In this document: one piece after another, positions 10,090-22,001 of the stretch
Layout: each line of letters opens with the position of its first letter
Numbering within the stretch: the first letter of the stretch is position 1
Assembly (NCBI GenBank): GCA_963971285.1
Contig: OZ020248.1
Span: 23,271,873-23,335,872, forward strand
Length of the DNA: 64,000 nucleotides
Origin: Astropecten irregularis
Lineage: Eukaryota > Echinodermata > Asteroidea > Paxillosida > Astropectinidae
Direction of reading: 5' to 3'
Program-made: the position numbers and the translations under genes
Notes under the pieces: generated by a model
What the model was told of the DNA's origin: nothing
Database searches by the model: none
Seen by the model: only the letters and a program-made list of their open reading frames with translations

Positions 10090-10815
10090 CCCACTCACAA
10101 AAACCACAATTGTATATGTGTTGTGATGTTGTCTGTTTTGTCATTTGTTTGTTTATTTGTTTGTATGTGTTCCGGAGGGGAAATATCTGCTAGTTTCTCT
10201 GTTTTGTTTTTCAAACCCACGGCAATAATGATATTTCAGATTGAACCTTGTATCGTGTTAGAAAATCTTCCCAAATTAGAACCTTTCTCACTGTATAGCC
10301 TCGATACACACACACCCATTAACTGTTCACACTGAACGGACAATACCAGTAATTAAACTGCATACGCACATGACACCACGGTCTATTGTTAACATCACGG
10401 CCATTTTCTTAATAATTAATCGATAAAAGCAATGTTTCATTGTCATAGACGTATAGAATATCACACTGTATCATCAATCTATTGTTTCCGGTGAGTTCTT
10501 TGTTAACAGCAGCTTGCTGTTGTTCTTAAATTTCTCTGCCTGCCCCGACAAAGTGGACAAAAAATCGTGGGAAAAAATGATGAATTGAAGTTGTGACGTT
10601 GCCATTCTATAACCATCCTTTTGGCCTTGATTGCAATGTTAGCACCACGCCATAAAAACATCTGCTATATCTGTGACCAGCTTCGTGTGAACTTGTTTTT
10701 ATAAAATATCAAAATATGAGTGGCACAGATAACTGCAGCGAAATCAATGCTTGCATTTTGGACCTTGAATGTTGTTCTGAAAGAGCCTGTTGAATACCCC
10801 ATTTTATACTGGTAC
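10090..10815. other. Single-copy intronic stretch
   Basis: A TTTG-rich simple stretch lies near 10138-10170. No gene is seen. Confidence 0.4.
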
Positions 10816-11162
10816 CATAGAGTTAAATAAAAAAAAACTAGAGTGCGTGCTTCGTATTCAATGTGTGTGCTCTCGGCACTCTGGCACGGACGCGCAGCCG
10901 CCATTTTAGTTGGGGTGACTGAGCAACTGCAGTAGAGTCCAAAAACGGTACCCGTATGTTACTTGAAGAACTGCGCGCACTGTGCGTGACGCGACGTGGA
11001 TTTTATACACAGTGCTGCGCGCACGAACCGGGGTAAGAATATGTACGCACAATTTGAAACGGGACGCGCGCGTTTGCCCTTGTTTTCTTAGGCAATGGCG
11101 CTGGCCATGGTTCGAGCATCACGCACAGTGTGCACACTATAGTTTTTTATTTAACTCTATGA
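10816..11162. repeat. Unclassified MITE with ~20-bp inverted ends
   Basis: Starts CATAGAGTTAAATAAAAA and ends with the complement (TTTTTATTTAACTCTATG). The interior is rich in GCGC and GTGCG. GGTAC-like motifs lie on both sides. No coding content. Confidence 0.75.
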
Positions 11163-11203
11163 CCGGTACTTACAAAAATATCTGCTGTATCTATGACCGG
11201 TTA

Positions 11204-11548
11204 TGCTAGGAGTCCACTGGGCCAGCGCCAGTTGGTGCCAGTTCACGCCAATGCAATTTGCTGTGGCTCAAACTTCCTCCCAACTGGCTCGTGTAAAAAA
11301 TTCAAAATTCAAAAATTGAATTTGGCGGCAAGAAAATTTTCAAAATGTTAAAAATTTTTGTCGTGCCACTTGCATCGAGCAATCAGCGCGAAGTGTCCAC
11401 CAAGAGGCACCAAAATGGCGCATACAATCCGCCTATTGGAATCCAATGGAATGTAATGGCGCGCGCCAAGTTGCGCCACTACGCGCCAATCACATAATCT
11501 TTGGCGCGAACTGGCACCAACTGGCGCTGGCCCAGTGGACTCCTAGCA
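11204..11548. repeat. PIF/Harbinger-type MITE (family I, copy 2)
   Basis: TTA target duplication at 11201-11203 and 11549-11551. Same ends as 1-389 and mostly the same interior, with a deletion near the left end. Confidence 0.9.
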
Positions 11549-11567
11549 TTACGTGGAACTGTTGGCG

Positions 11568-11706
11568 TTTTTCAATGATTTCTCAAGAAGTGGGCACCCT
11601 ACGGGACTGGAAATTTCACAGATGACTGTCATTGTATCTTCCTTGATATGTTTGCCCATGAATCTGCATTGATTTGACAAAAACCACATTAGTATAACTA
11701 CCTTTA
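11568..11706. repeat. Family A MITE, right-hand fragment
   Basis: Holds only the half with GTGGGCACC, TTTCACAGATGACTGT and the end ACTACCTTTA. Confidence 0.7.
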
Positions 11707-12803
11707 TGAGAACGGAGATGCATTGATGGATGATGTCACCAAATTACCGAAATAACTATTCGTTTCTTTGTTTGATGGGGTGTTTGTCAGTTTGTTTATG
11801 TTTGTCCTCCTGTCGCGTTACAGGCTTGTCAGGCTTTTTGTTTGTCTGTCCGTTTGTCACCCCGTTATGTTTGTTTGTTTGTTTGTTGGTTGGTTGGTTT
11901 GCTGGACTTTGTTTGCTTTTGTTCAATACTTATCAATAACTTGCTGCAGGCTAGTGGCTATGATTTTGAATTATTCTGCTCTCCACTTGTGGCTTCGTTT
12001 TGTGTGTAGGTGTCTTGCACTTTTGGATTCTTTTTCAACAATAGCTCATAAACACTGCCATATTGATGGCCTTGCAAAGTGTTACGTACCAGCATGATCT
12101 TTCCTTCGCGTGCGCAATGATATTTAATGACATTACGGCCCTGGGCTCCATAGGTTTGCTGATTTAATGCTTTACTGGCAATATATTATTTTGAAGATTA
12201 AACAATGCATGCTGATTAAAATCCTTGGCGCCCGAATGTCTATTTTGGGAATTTATATGAATGTTGGAAAATATATTTTTATGTTCCGTGTTGTAAATTT
12301 AATCTTAACGGTCTTCGCATCATGAACTCAGCATGAGGGATAGCTTTGGACAAGGGTACATGATTATGGGACAGCTTCTATATCCATATGCTTCCACGGC
12401 TGACTATACTCGAATCCCTCCCTGTTGCTTTTCTCTTTGTGTCTTTGTTTTTGTGTCTTGGTATCAATAAAACGTGTGTTCATTTTGTCCCGTGTCCTCC
12501 TCTGGTTGTGTTTTTTTTTGTCATGAGACGTACTGTACCGCTCCAAACTTTTAGCAACCGTTCATCTCCTATAATTCATGCCGCCGAGATACTTATCTCG
12601 CAGCTCGCATGAGCCTTGTACCGGGCTCTAACGGAACACGCGCCCGGGCTTATCCACCCTTGGCGAGTCACAATTTTGTTTGATACAAAGACAAGTTCCG
12701 AAGCCGTAATGGTTTGGTAATGCATTCTTCGCCTGATGTGGAGACTGACAGATGTATCAAATCTGTGCACGCTTGATGCTGTAAACAATAACAACTGAGC
12801 TGC
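11707..12803. other. Single-copy intronic block
   Basis: A TTTG/TTGG microsatellite lies at about 11866-11902. Short open frames only reflect low complexity. No gene is supported. Confidence 0.4.
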
Positions 12804-12906
12804 CCAGCCCTATTCTGGATGGGTCAGTTTGATAGAGTGTCTGTACGTTATTCAGGAGGTCGCCGGTTTGAATCCTGCTCCAGTAAATTTTTCTTTGTTC
12901 GCTTTC
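12804..12906 (+). repeat. tRNA-derived SINE fragment (family K)
   Basis: GGATGGGTCAGTTTGATAGAG (a decayed A box), then CAGGAGGTCGCCGG and TTTGAATCCTGCTCCAGT (B box and acceptor end), then AATTTTTCTTTGTTC. The better-preserved copy is at 49530-49693. Confidence 0.7.
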
Positions 12907-13591
12907 AAAATATGAATAGCATAGATAACAGTTAATCATTTTTTGCAGTGCAGTTGTGGAATGTTGCTCTGAAAGAACATATTGATTTAGAACATGCAGA
13001 GATATTGTTTGCTGAGCTGATGATGAAACATGTAATGAAATTTTGACGAGAAATATTTGTTCTTTTCAAAATTGATTCAATTTTGAATGACCCCTTTAAT
13101 TAGCAGCGTAATTCGGTATAGCGCCCTCTTTTGGTATGTTTTGTTCATCACAATTACATCATAGAGACAAGATGGCAACCAGCGTGGTTGTGAAGTGAAA
13201 GCTAGAAGTACACAAAGCTTCCTATGTTGATTAAACTTAATATCATAAGAATGTCAGGGTTGCAAACAGCTGACGTACGGCCCATTCCCTCTGTTTTGTT
13301 TTTGTTGGTCTCAAATGGGTGTTAGCGAAATAGTTCCCAAGCCTAGCCTCAAGCCAGGTTTTGTTTGATGAAGTCCATATGAAAACATCTGTTAGATAGA
13401 TCAGCGTGCAATCAAAGTTTGATTAATTTTGAAAGGATGATTAATGATGTCCTAGAACAGCTTGGCAGAGTATGCTGCTAGCCACGTGGCATGGATATTA
13501 ACTCATGAACAAAAAGCGCCAGTGAAATATCACTCTCTCTGGTAAGTTTATAAATTTGACGTCTGAAACAAAACTATGTGATTATCAATGA
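12907..13591. other. Single-copy intronic stretch
   Basis: No repeat, exon or RNA was recognised. Confidence 0.4.
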
Positions 13592-13710
13592 ATGGGAGAC
13601 TTTTGGAGAGTTGGTCTTGAGTCACCAGCGCACGCGCAAACCATGCTTGCGCAATTTTTAGCATGCACGCGCGCTGTTGACTCAAGACGGACTCTCCAAA
13701 AGTCTCCCAT
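13592..13710. repeat. 119-bp palindromic MITE
   Basis: The arm ATGGGAGACTTTTGGAGAG continues through CTTGAGTCA, and its complement ends at 13710. The centre is rich in GCGCACGCGC. One copy seen. Confidence 0.75.
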
Positions 13711-13811
13711 TAAAATATTTCATCTATATTTGCAGTTTTGCACATAGGCCTACAAGTAATAAATTGCTACTACAAACTGCTGCATATAAAATGCTTGGAA
13801 TTAGGAGAACC

Positions 13812-13885
13812 AAGGGCCGATTTCATAAAGCTCTGCGACGCATCGCAACTCGATTTGCGAATCCTGCCCCAGTAAATTTTAGTAT
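13812..13885. repeat. Fused fragments: GATTTCA-end element and SINE tail
   Basis: GGGCCGATTTCATAAAGCTC with GCGACGCATCGCAACTCG (left half of the 41687 element type) runs into GCGAATCCTGCCCCAGTAAA, the 3' end of family K. This suggests a chimeric insertion. A G run follows at about 13951-13987. Confidence 0.55.
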
Positions 13886-14139
13886 TCTGTATTATAGCTT
13901 ACTGTAGAATTTGGATAAAATTGTGGCAATAATTGAAACCATTGGAATACGGGGGGTGGTGGGGGGGGGGGGGGGGGGGGGGGGGGGTCAATGAAAGGTC
14001 ATGTGATGTTTCCTAATATTAATTGAAGTCTTTTTCGTGTCGGCGATTCCGAGATTCCCCGTCATTCCTTCTATTACTCTCAGGAGAGAGTGTTTCCGAG
14101 TGTCACTCCGTTAATGTTATAAAAAAAAGAGAAATATGT

Positions 14140-14812
14140 CCGGTGTCATGCCAAAAGGTGTCTGTTGCCAAATGGTGTCCGCGGAGCATGCGCTGTGAAG
14201 CCTGGACACTTTTTGGCCAAATAGTGTCCGATGCCAAATAGTGTCCGAGCACAGACCATCCATGCGTACGCACGTAATGGTGCATTTTGCAGTAGGCCGC
14301 GTACGTACAGGTACGGTACTTGCAAGAGTTGCAGGGTATGATTCTCGATCCTTTGGCCTTTCTGATATTGTTTGTCTTTTTTTGAAGGTATTGCAGGGAA
14401 CCTATATAGAGGTGTAAAGAATAATACATATGTATTTTGCAGGAACTTGAAACAGTACAATACGCATGCTATAAAAAAAATACAAGGCACTTTCATGTAC
14501 GATCAAAAAATAACACGGCATTGCGTGAATTTGTTCACCTTTTTTTCCTTATCTGTATCTACCGCGATCTAACCAGGTTTCCTTTCTATTAAAAATAACG
14601 TCATTGGAAAATTCTTAAACTATTTGCCAAGTTTGATGTCAGCCCGATCATTCTTAACTGCCCAAGTAGATTTTACATGATGATTTTCGTCGATACAAGC
14701 CACAACGGTGGTCTAATAATTATGTGACGTCAATGGCGCATAGCCAATCAAATCCCAGTATGCTAATTAGCGGACACTATTTGGCAACAGAAACCTTTTG
14801 GCATGACACCGG
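14140..14812. repeat. 673-bp non-autonomous DNA element
   Basis: Termini CCGGTGTCATGCCAAAAGG and CCTTTTGGCATGACACCGG are exact inverted repeats. Inside, TGCCAAATAGTGTCCG recurs several times near both ends as subterminal repeats. No clear target duplication and no transposase. Confidence 0.8.
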
Positions 14813-15589
14813 TCTCGAGAATTGTGCACATGCCTTTCATGTCATCATCATCAGCAGCAGCTGGTGGCCTCTGCTTCATAGCGATCACAAGTCACTTTTA
14901 TAGTCTTGGCATCCATCCCAAACCTGCCCACCATCATCCTGTTACTAATGCGAATCGTCTATGTACATATGAGCCGTCGTTGAGGGATTGTAATTTTTTT
15001 TTTCTGCCGTCGATTAAAATGCACTTTAGACGACCGATCCACTCTCTCTTTCCTTCTGTCTCGTTAATATCTCTTCTTCTGACTCGGGTTTTGGACGAGG
15101 GAGCGATCGTCGTTGGACGATCAGAATGAGTCTGGATTATGCAGTTTATAGTGCTGTGGAGTTTCGTTTTTTGTTATTGTGGTTTTGTGTTGGTTATTTG
15201 ATGATTTTGGGGTTTTTTGGGTTAGAAATAGAGGATGCACTGATTGATCTGTGTCTGATATTCGTTTCTGGGTTTGTATCACTTTTTTTACAGGTCGGTC
15301 TTTTTTGTCCCTTTTTTCCGAGGGTCCGTAAACGTCATCTGAACTTTTCCATTTTCATTTTGTGTAGCTTGTAGTTGTTGAGGTCATTAAATGAGTTCAG
15401 TGAGTATTAAGGTCGTTTGCCTTGATAAATTTGGCTCAGCTTTGTATTTCATTTAAATGATTAAGTATTTGTACTGTACCAATGGATATGTTGAGACGCA
15501 GTACTCCGGAGACCGAAAAAGGTCTACCCTTTGCGGTCACAGCGGGAGTTAAACACTTCATCCCAAACCATGTACAGCTTTCAAAATTA
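14813..15589. other. Single-copy intronic block
   Basis: T-rich frames near 15126-15374 would encode only hydrophobic low-complexity peptide. No gene is supported. Confidence 0.4.
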
Positions 15590-15770
15590 GTACTTTTAAT
15601 AAAATACACATAAGTCCTTAGGAATGATCAATTTGTTTCATTATTTTTTCTAATAAGCAGGAGAGAATGCTTGTTAAACATAGCCTTTACTGAACTTTTG
15701 AGTGTCATTTGTTTCTTTAAAAAAAACATCACCAATCCCGGTCAAGTTCTTTTTGACCTACCCTGTACAT
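15590..15770. repeat. Family P fragment, uninterrupted
   Basis: Matches 3600-3890 without the 108-bp insert; GAGTGTCATTTGTTTC here is the empty site for that insertion. Confidence 0.7.
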
Positions 15771-16319
15771 GAACTATTTCTGGCAAATTATACGGCATTT
15801 ATACAGTTTTTATGTTCTTTTGAAAGCAAAAAGTCTGGGTTTTTTTTTCGACGTCCTTGCCATTGCTTTGACTGATCAAAATTGATGGTTTTTTGATCAA
15901 AATTGATGGATTATTAATCCATAGCCGTGCACAGCTGTCCTACGGGTAAAAAAAAATAACAAATATACAATAAAAATAGACAGTCATGTGTGGTTTTGTT
16001 GTGTTAGGCCATAACATATTGTATTTTGTATTGTGTTGTTAGTTCTTCCCAGCCAAACCGTATAATGTTTTAGTGTGCAGTCATGAAAAAAACACAAACA
16101 ATTAAAAATGATTTGGCTGTAGACGTTGTCGGCTCTTTCATCAGATGCTGTTTAGTTTAAGCTTTGCATTCATAACAACAAATGTTTAATCAGTCAAAAA
16201 ATAACAGCATTGCAGCCTATATATAAGTCCTTGTTTATAGAGGTGACATTTTGGTATTACAAAAATTGCTTTTTAAAATCCATATTTTTTCAAATGCTGG
16301 TTTTGTTTTTTGGTTTTTT
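15771..16319. other. AT-rich intronic stretch
   Basis: Contains repeated GATCAAAATTGATGG (about 15874-15910). Nothing else is recognised. Confidence 0.4.
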
Positions 16320-17105
16320 TGGTACTATCATACTTTGGTAGCATACTAAAACTTTATACAGGGTAAAAGGCCTAAAAAAAATGGTTGTGTTGCCCTCAGC
16401 GACCGACCATAAAATGCCAAAACTTTGGGTCGGGATTTTTCTCCGAGTCCTAAAGTATAAAAACTCACCATTTTTGACAGAAAATGTAAGATTTAGCAGT
16501 AAAAAAGTGTGTCTCCTCAAAACGACCGAAGACCGTTAGATTTATAAGCCCTGGTGACCATGTATATGAACGACACAGTATTTATTCTTAAATGTTTGAA
16601 AGTTGGCCAAAAAAAAAAAAAAAAAAAAAAAATCGACCGACCGACTTAAAATTTAAATTTTTCCACTTGAGGGCAACACAACAATTTTGTTTTCTCGGCC
16701 TAATGATGGTGATGGTTGAATTTGAAACATTCCCTTTTACTATTTCTTCTGCCCGAAAATGCTGTATTTAATCAGAAAAGAGTAAAACCATGAACAGTTT
16801 TCATCTCGGGGTATTGATCAAAACTCCTGTGATTAGATTTGAAAAAACCGGGGGGCGCTTTTCACTGTTTTCTCAAAAAGTGGGCATTGTATTGGACTGA
16901 AATTTTCACAGATGACTGTTACTGTATCTTCCTTGATATTTTTGACAATGGATCTGCAGTTCTGTAACAAAAAACGAAGTATGAACTGTTTTATCCAGCT
17001 TTGAGATTGTTTTAAAATTTGAAGTGCTACATAAGAATGTATTTATTATTATTATTATTATCTGTGAAGATTTCTGTCTTGGTACGCTACCAAGGTATGT
17101 TAGTT
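16320..17105. repeat. Family A MITE with nested insertions
   Basis: Starts ACTATCATACTTTGGTAGC, is broken by a family C element (16369-16702), resumes at TAATGATGGTGATGG, and near its end carries a SINE-like tail (about 17000-17062, ending in an ATT run) before TTGGTACGCTACCAAGG. Confidence 0.7.
16369..16702. repeat. MITE family C, copy 1
   Basis: Ends GGCCTAAAAAAAATGG followed by TTGTGTTGCCCTCAG, and the complement GAGGGCAACACAACAATTTT at the far side. Poly-A blocks lie inside. Other copies: 30539, 48077 (inverted) and a diverged one near 46437. Confidence 0.8.
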
Positions 17106-17192
17106 ACCATCAAGCTCTCACACAGAACCTTTTAAAATGGTCTTTCCTTGTTTTTCTTGGTCCTTAAAAAGGACAAATTCACTTTTATATCT

Positions 17193-17576
17193 TTAAAGGG
17201 ATTGCATACGTTTGGTAATTTGAGCCTACTGTTTGTTTCAAACCAATATAATTGAATATATATACCATAAAACTAACCTGTGAAAGTTTCAATTCAAAAG
17301 GTGGTAGCGTTTTTGAGATTTTGGCGACAAACTAGAGCGGTTATTTCACGCCAGAGAACAGTTAGTCAATAGCTGAGAAGCGTTACGGCCATAACGCTTC
17401 TCAGATTCATAATTTTTGGAGATAAAAAGTGACATATTTTTCCATAACCGTGGTACTTCGAATTGAACGTTTCTCAATATGCATTATACTATCCAAAGCA
17501 GCTGTACTTCTCACCAAGGAAGTTTTTATTGCCATAAATTTTCAGAGTCATTACCAAACGTATGCAATGCCTTTAA
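17193..17576. repeat. TTAA-flanked MITE (family N, copy 1)
   Basis: TTAA on both sides. Ends GGGATTGCATACGTTTGGTA and TACCAAACGTATGCAATGCC are inverted. An internal hairpin reads GAGAAGCGTTACGGCCATAA then CGCTTCTC. Nearly identical to 20116-20499. Confidence 0.9.
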
Positions 17577-17848
17577 TGGTATTTACCCCAACTTCCAATC
17601 AGTTTTTGGAATAATACCAACATTCGTACTGACCTTTTTTGCCAGGATATTCCGCTTAATTTCCCAGTAAATCCCCTCGCCAGATTAACAGCCACGTTTT
17701 CGCTGACTTTTTGCCACAGATGCTTCGCTAAAAATATTTTTTTTCGGGGAACCGGAACTCCCTATATCCCTGAGTCTTAATACAGAAAGACGTGCAGATT
17801 AGCTTTTTAAAGATGAACTGCACCATGTTTGAATAACATTTTGAGACT

Positions 17849-18172
17849 TTAAGAATAGTATCATACTTTGGTTTTTATCAAAGAAATACAGATTCATGGA
17901 CAAAAATATCAAGACAGATACAGTAACAGTGAAAACCAATACGGTGCCCACTTTTTGAGAAAACAGTGAAAAACAGCCACAGTATTTCCTAAGTCTTTTC
18001 TCTTCTTTTTTTTGGTCATTGTTTGACTAATATCTGGATAAATACACCATTTCAGACGGAAAAACTTTAACGTTATGTTTCTACCACCACCATCTTCATA
18101 CCCTGTAAGTTATATGTCAATCTGTGAACATTTCTGTTTTGGTTTCTTACCAAAGTATGATACTACCTTTAA
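17849..18172. repeat. Family A MITE with TTAA on both sides
   Basis: TTAA at 17849-17852 and 18169-18172, and both conserved ends. The interior is slightly shorter than the reference copy. Confidence 0.85.
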
Positions 18173-18271
18173 CCAAAAGACGCCCGGATAAGCTTTAGAC
18201 AAATGACGGTGCCGTGTTTGAATAAGATTTTGAGAGTAAACAAACGGGAACCAAATTGTTTAAGCACGACA

Positions 18272-18524
18272 GGGGACGATTTCATAGAGCTGCTTAAGCA
18301 CAAAATTTTGCTTGTTATTAGCATGAAAAGTCTTCCTTGATCAAAATGGATTGCCAACCAAATGTGCATGTGATGTTTACTGCTTTTTTACTTGTATTCA
18401 GCCATTGTTTGCTGAGCATAACATTCACAAGAAGTTTTGGCTGGCATACTTATTTTATTCACCAAGGTTTTTGGTGCTTAATAAGCAAAATTGTGGTGCT
18501 TAAGCAGCTCGATGAAATTGGCCC
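18272..18524. repeat. GGGGCCAATTTCAT-type MITE (family G)
   Basis: Starts GGGGACGATTTCATAGAGC then TGCTTAAGCAC, and ends in the complement GCTTAAGCAGCTCGATGAAA then TTGGCCC. Reference description for family G; other copies at 21700, 22989, 31945, 37708, 39523, 47008, 51405 and 52078. Confidence 0.8.
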
Positions 18525-18874
18525 TAGGTTCGGCGATCGTGAAAACGGGATTGCATCTTGTTAAGGACCGGTTCAGCGGGTGACGAACTTCAATTTCACA
18601 GCCCAGTAAACGCTGATCTGTCCTCAGAGCTCTCCAATTTTTCATTTTTCCCCCCGTTCTAGATAGATGGTCTCTTCATGGTATTAGTTAGCTATTACTT
18701 TCCATCACGACCAGTCATACTCATGATTAAAACAGACCTACATGTAGGCTGTCCCACGATTATCGGGTTTGCTGCATGTCATGACACTTTTTTCACGAGA
18801 AAAAGTGACAATTTTCGGTGCATGTGTGATATTAACACCACAGAACTTTTTTGTATTCAGGTTTCCGTATTAGA
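18525..18874. other. Single-copy stretch
   Basis: Nothing is recognised. Confidence 0.4.
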
Positions 18875-19240
18875 TATATTCATACTTTGGTAGCGTACTG
18901 ATTCTGAAACAGAAATCTTAACAGATTTACCTATAACTTACACAAATGTACAGGGTACATGTATAAAGATGGTAATGGTAGGAACATTAACTTTCCGTTA
19001 CAATTTTTCCATCTGAAATGCTGTAGTTTATACCAAGAAAAGAGTAAAAACCAATTGACCCAAAACATCTTTGATCTTTAAAAGATCCAAAATCCTGTGA
19101 AAATTTTTAAAAATACCATCATGGACATTTTCACTGTTTTCTCAAAAAGGAGGGACTGGCAATTTCACAGATGACTGTTGCTGTATCTTTTTTGATATTT
19201 TTGCCCATGAATCTGTATTTCTTTGACAAAAACCAAAATA
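18875..19240. repeat. Family A MITE, diverged
   Basis: Starts ATTCATACTTTGGTAGCG; the end is decayed (CCAAAATATATAAG), with no TTAA at the right. Confidence 0.75.
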
Positions 19241-20115
19241 TATAAGTTTTATAGCACACAACAAAAACGGAAAAAGTTGTGTCTCATTGAAAATCAATCC
19301 CTCCCCACCCCCCTGCACTTAAACTTGGCCAAAAAAAAAAATCATTCGCAACCAGACATAAAACGCCCACTCCCCCCTCCTTCCCACCCCTACATCTGCC
19401 GTCGGCCGATATTCATCCTTTTGTCTTGTTTCCATAATTGATCCGGGTAATTAAAAAACAACAGAGCTGGCTCGCCAGGTTTCGTCAGGCCATTTCCGTG
19501 ATAAAATCCAAACATGCGCGCTGCCTACATTACCATTGATTCGGCCCTGATTTATACTGTATAAAGACACGCTCAAAGACAAGTCCCCATGCATTTTCCC
19601 GAAAGAAGACCAAGACAAAAACAAATAATAATAGAAGACGAATCAATTCAGAAAACATATTTCGGCGGGGGGAGAAAAGCCGGAAATTTTCTGAACAGGA
19701 AACAGTAATGGTGGAATGAGGGAAAAGCCCATGTGCAAACACGTGCACGCATGCCCCCGACTGAAATCTGTTCGTAGAATCAATATTGCCCGCCAACCTA
19801 CATGTACTTCTACATAGCCAGTAGGCTTTAATAGCTCATCGTGCAAAAACAATGGAATCGTTTTTGGGTCTCGACTCATAGTATGATTTTTTTTTTTAGA
19901 TGATGTTCCTGTAGGTTTTATATTTCTGTTATTTTCTGTGTCGAGGCAAGGTTTTGTTAAAGCTTTTTACGATCTTATTTTAGGATTAGGGTATTTCCTT
20001 TTCATTATTTGTTTTAATATTGAAATGGGACCACAGATGTGGCGTGATTCGAAGAGGATTCCCAGGAAATGAACCAGAAACCCAGAAGCGGGGTATTTTT
20101 TCATTCATTTGGGCA
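19241..20115. other. Single-copy intronic block
   Basis: Minus-strand frames near 19530-19879 have no recognisable domain. No gene is supported. Confidence 0.4.
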
Positions 20116-20499
20116 TTAAAGGGATTGCATACGTTTGGTAATTTGAGCCTATTGTTTGTTTCAAACCAATATAATTTTATATATATACCATAAAACTAAC
20201 CTGTGAAAGTTTCAATTCAAAAGGTGGTAGCGTTTGTGACATTTTGGCGACAAACTAGAGCGGTTATTTCACGCCAGATAACAGTAAGTCAAAAGCTGAG
20301 AAGCGTTACGGCCATAACGCTTCTCAGATTCATAATTTTTGGAGATAAAAAGTGACATATTTTTCCATAACCGCGGTACTTCGAATTGAACGTTTCACAA
20401 TATGCATTAAACTATCCAAAGCAGCTGTACTTCTCACCAAGTTAGTTTTTATTGCCATAAATTTTCAGAGTCATTACCAAACGTATCCAATGCCTTTAA
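20116..20499. repeat. TTAA-flanked MITE (family N, copy 2)
   Basis: TTAA at 20116-20119 and 20496-20499. Differs from 17193-17576 at only a small number of positions by eye, implying recent activity. Confidence 0.9.
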
Positions 20500-20504
20500 G
20501 GATG

Positions 20505-20560
20505 TTTACGAGATGGAGGCTCAGGCTCAGGATCTGGCTCAAGCTCAGGCTCAGGAATCT
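20505..20560. repeat. Short GGCTCA hexamer repeat
   Basis: GTTTACGAGATGGAGGCTC followed by a few GGCTCA/GGCTCAA units. Same start motif as the long array at 38651. Confidence 0.65.
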
Positions 20561-20610
20561 TTCTTGACATTTGCCCCTGTACATGTATTTCTTTGACCAA
20601 AGTACAAAGA

Positions 20611-20950
20611 AGTACAGAATTGGTAACATACCCAAACAGAAATCTTCACAGACTGACCTATAACCTTTAGGATGTGAAGATGGTGCTGGTAGAAACATGA
20701 TACCGTTAAAATATTTCCGCCTGAAATTATGTATTTATCCAGTCTAACTAATCATCAAACAAAGACCGAAAACAGTTTTGATGTTGGGGTAAGATCAAAA
20801 CCATTCTTTATGTTTTATAAGAAACATTGAGTCTGATTTTTGTTATTTACTCGTGATTTAGATGCCCGATTGAACTCAAATTTTCACATGGATCAGACAA
20901 AGTGTGAGGGCTGTTCTGTGACCTTTACCAATCATGTGTTATACCTTTAA
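20611..20950. repeat. Family B MITE
   Basis: GAATTGGTAACATACCCAAA at one end, CCAATCATGTGTTATACCTT at the other, ending at TTAA. Confidence 0.7.
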
Positions 20951-21699
20951 TGCACACATGAATGAATAAAAACTGATGTATGTTATATACTGTCCGTGAA
21001 TCTCTTTGTATCATTTCACGGCTGAAGTTTGGGAACAGACATCTGGCGCCAGTGTATCCTTCCATGAAGGTAGCCATTATATTGACGTAAGGCCCCCATG
21101 GACACATTGCCGATGTTCTCTGAACCACCGTCAAGCCACAAGACACACTTCTCACCCCTCAAGTTCCCCAACAACTGGAATCTGATAGTAATTTTGATAC
21201 CGGGAAAAGACAACACCTTCTAAAAACATCCACCATCCGTCCCGACTGAAAAGAAGTCCAGAACTTGAAACTCGCTCCTGTCTGTGAGGAATAAACGTAA
21301 TTGATTCGTCTTTTCTATAAAAAAGAAAAAAAAAAAAAAAAAAAATAGACACATAAAAAAAAACAAGTCCTTCGTTTAATTTTTCGCATGATTGATTGGA
21401 TTGGGTTTGCGGTTGTGATCATCGGACTAATCAACGAAGATTGGACGAGGTTTTCCTGTATCATATACTGCAGCTTATTGATGCAGTTTTGTTGTTGTTG
21501 AAGGGGGATGTACTCAGAGTCAAACATGAGTGCTTGAATATATCTACGATAATTGTTTACAAGGACAGCGTCATTTTAGTGGGGGTGAAACAAAAACAAC
21601 AACAAAAATTGAATATTTGATCGGATATGCGGTGGATTTTTATAATCTGTATTCATGCTTTCACCAATGTTTATTGTCATCCATGTTTCCCTACAAACT
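20951..21699. other. Single-copy intronic block
   Basis: An A run lies at about 21320-21345. No exon is recognised. Confidence 0.4.
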
Positions 21700-22001
21700 G
21701 GGCCCAATTTCATGGAATCCATTACCGTTAAGCAAAAATTCTTTGCTTACGTAGCAGATTTCTTTTGCTTAGAATAGCGGATTTCACGGGATTTCATGGT
21801 AAAGTTAAGCGAGGTTGTTTAAAAAAAAAATAAAAACAGGATTAACAACCAAATGTCCATGTGTTGTGTATCACATTATCCTTTGGCTGTTGTTTGCTGA
21901 CTATAAATATCAAGTGCAATTTTTAATGGTTTGTTTTATTGAGGAAGACATTTTGTGCTAAGCAATTTGTTTGTGCTTAGCAGCTCCATGAAATTGGCCC
22001 C
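21700..22001. repeat. Family G MITE
   Basis: GGGCCCAATTTCATGGAATC at the left and CAGCTCCATGAAATTGGCCC at the right, with AACCAAATGTCCATGTGTTG inside. Confidence 0.75.
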
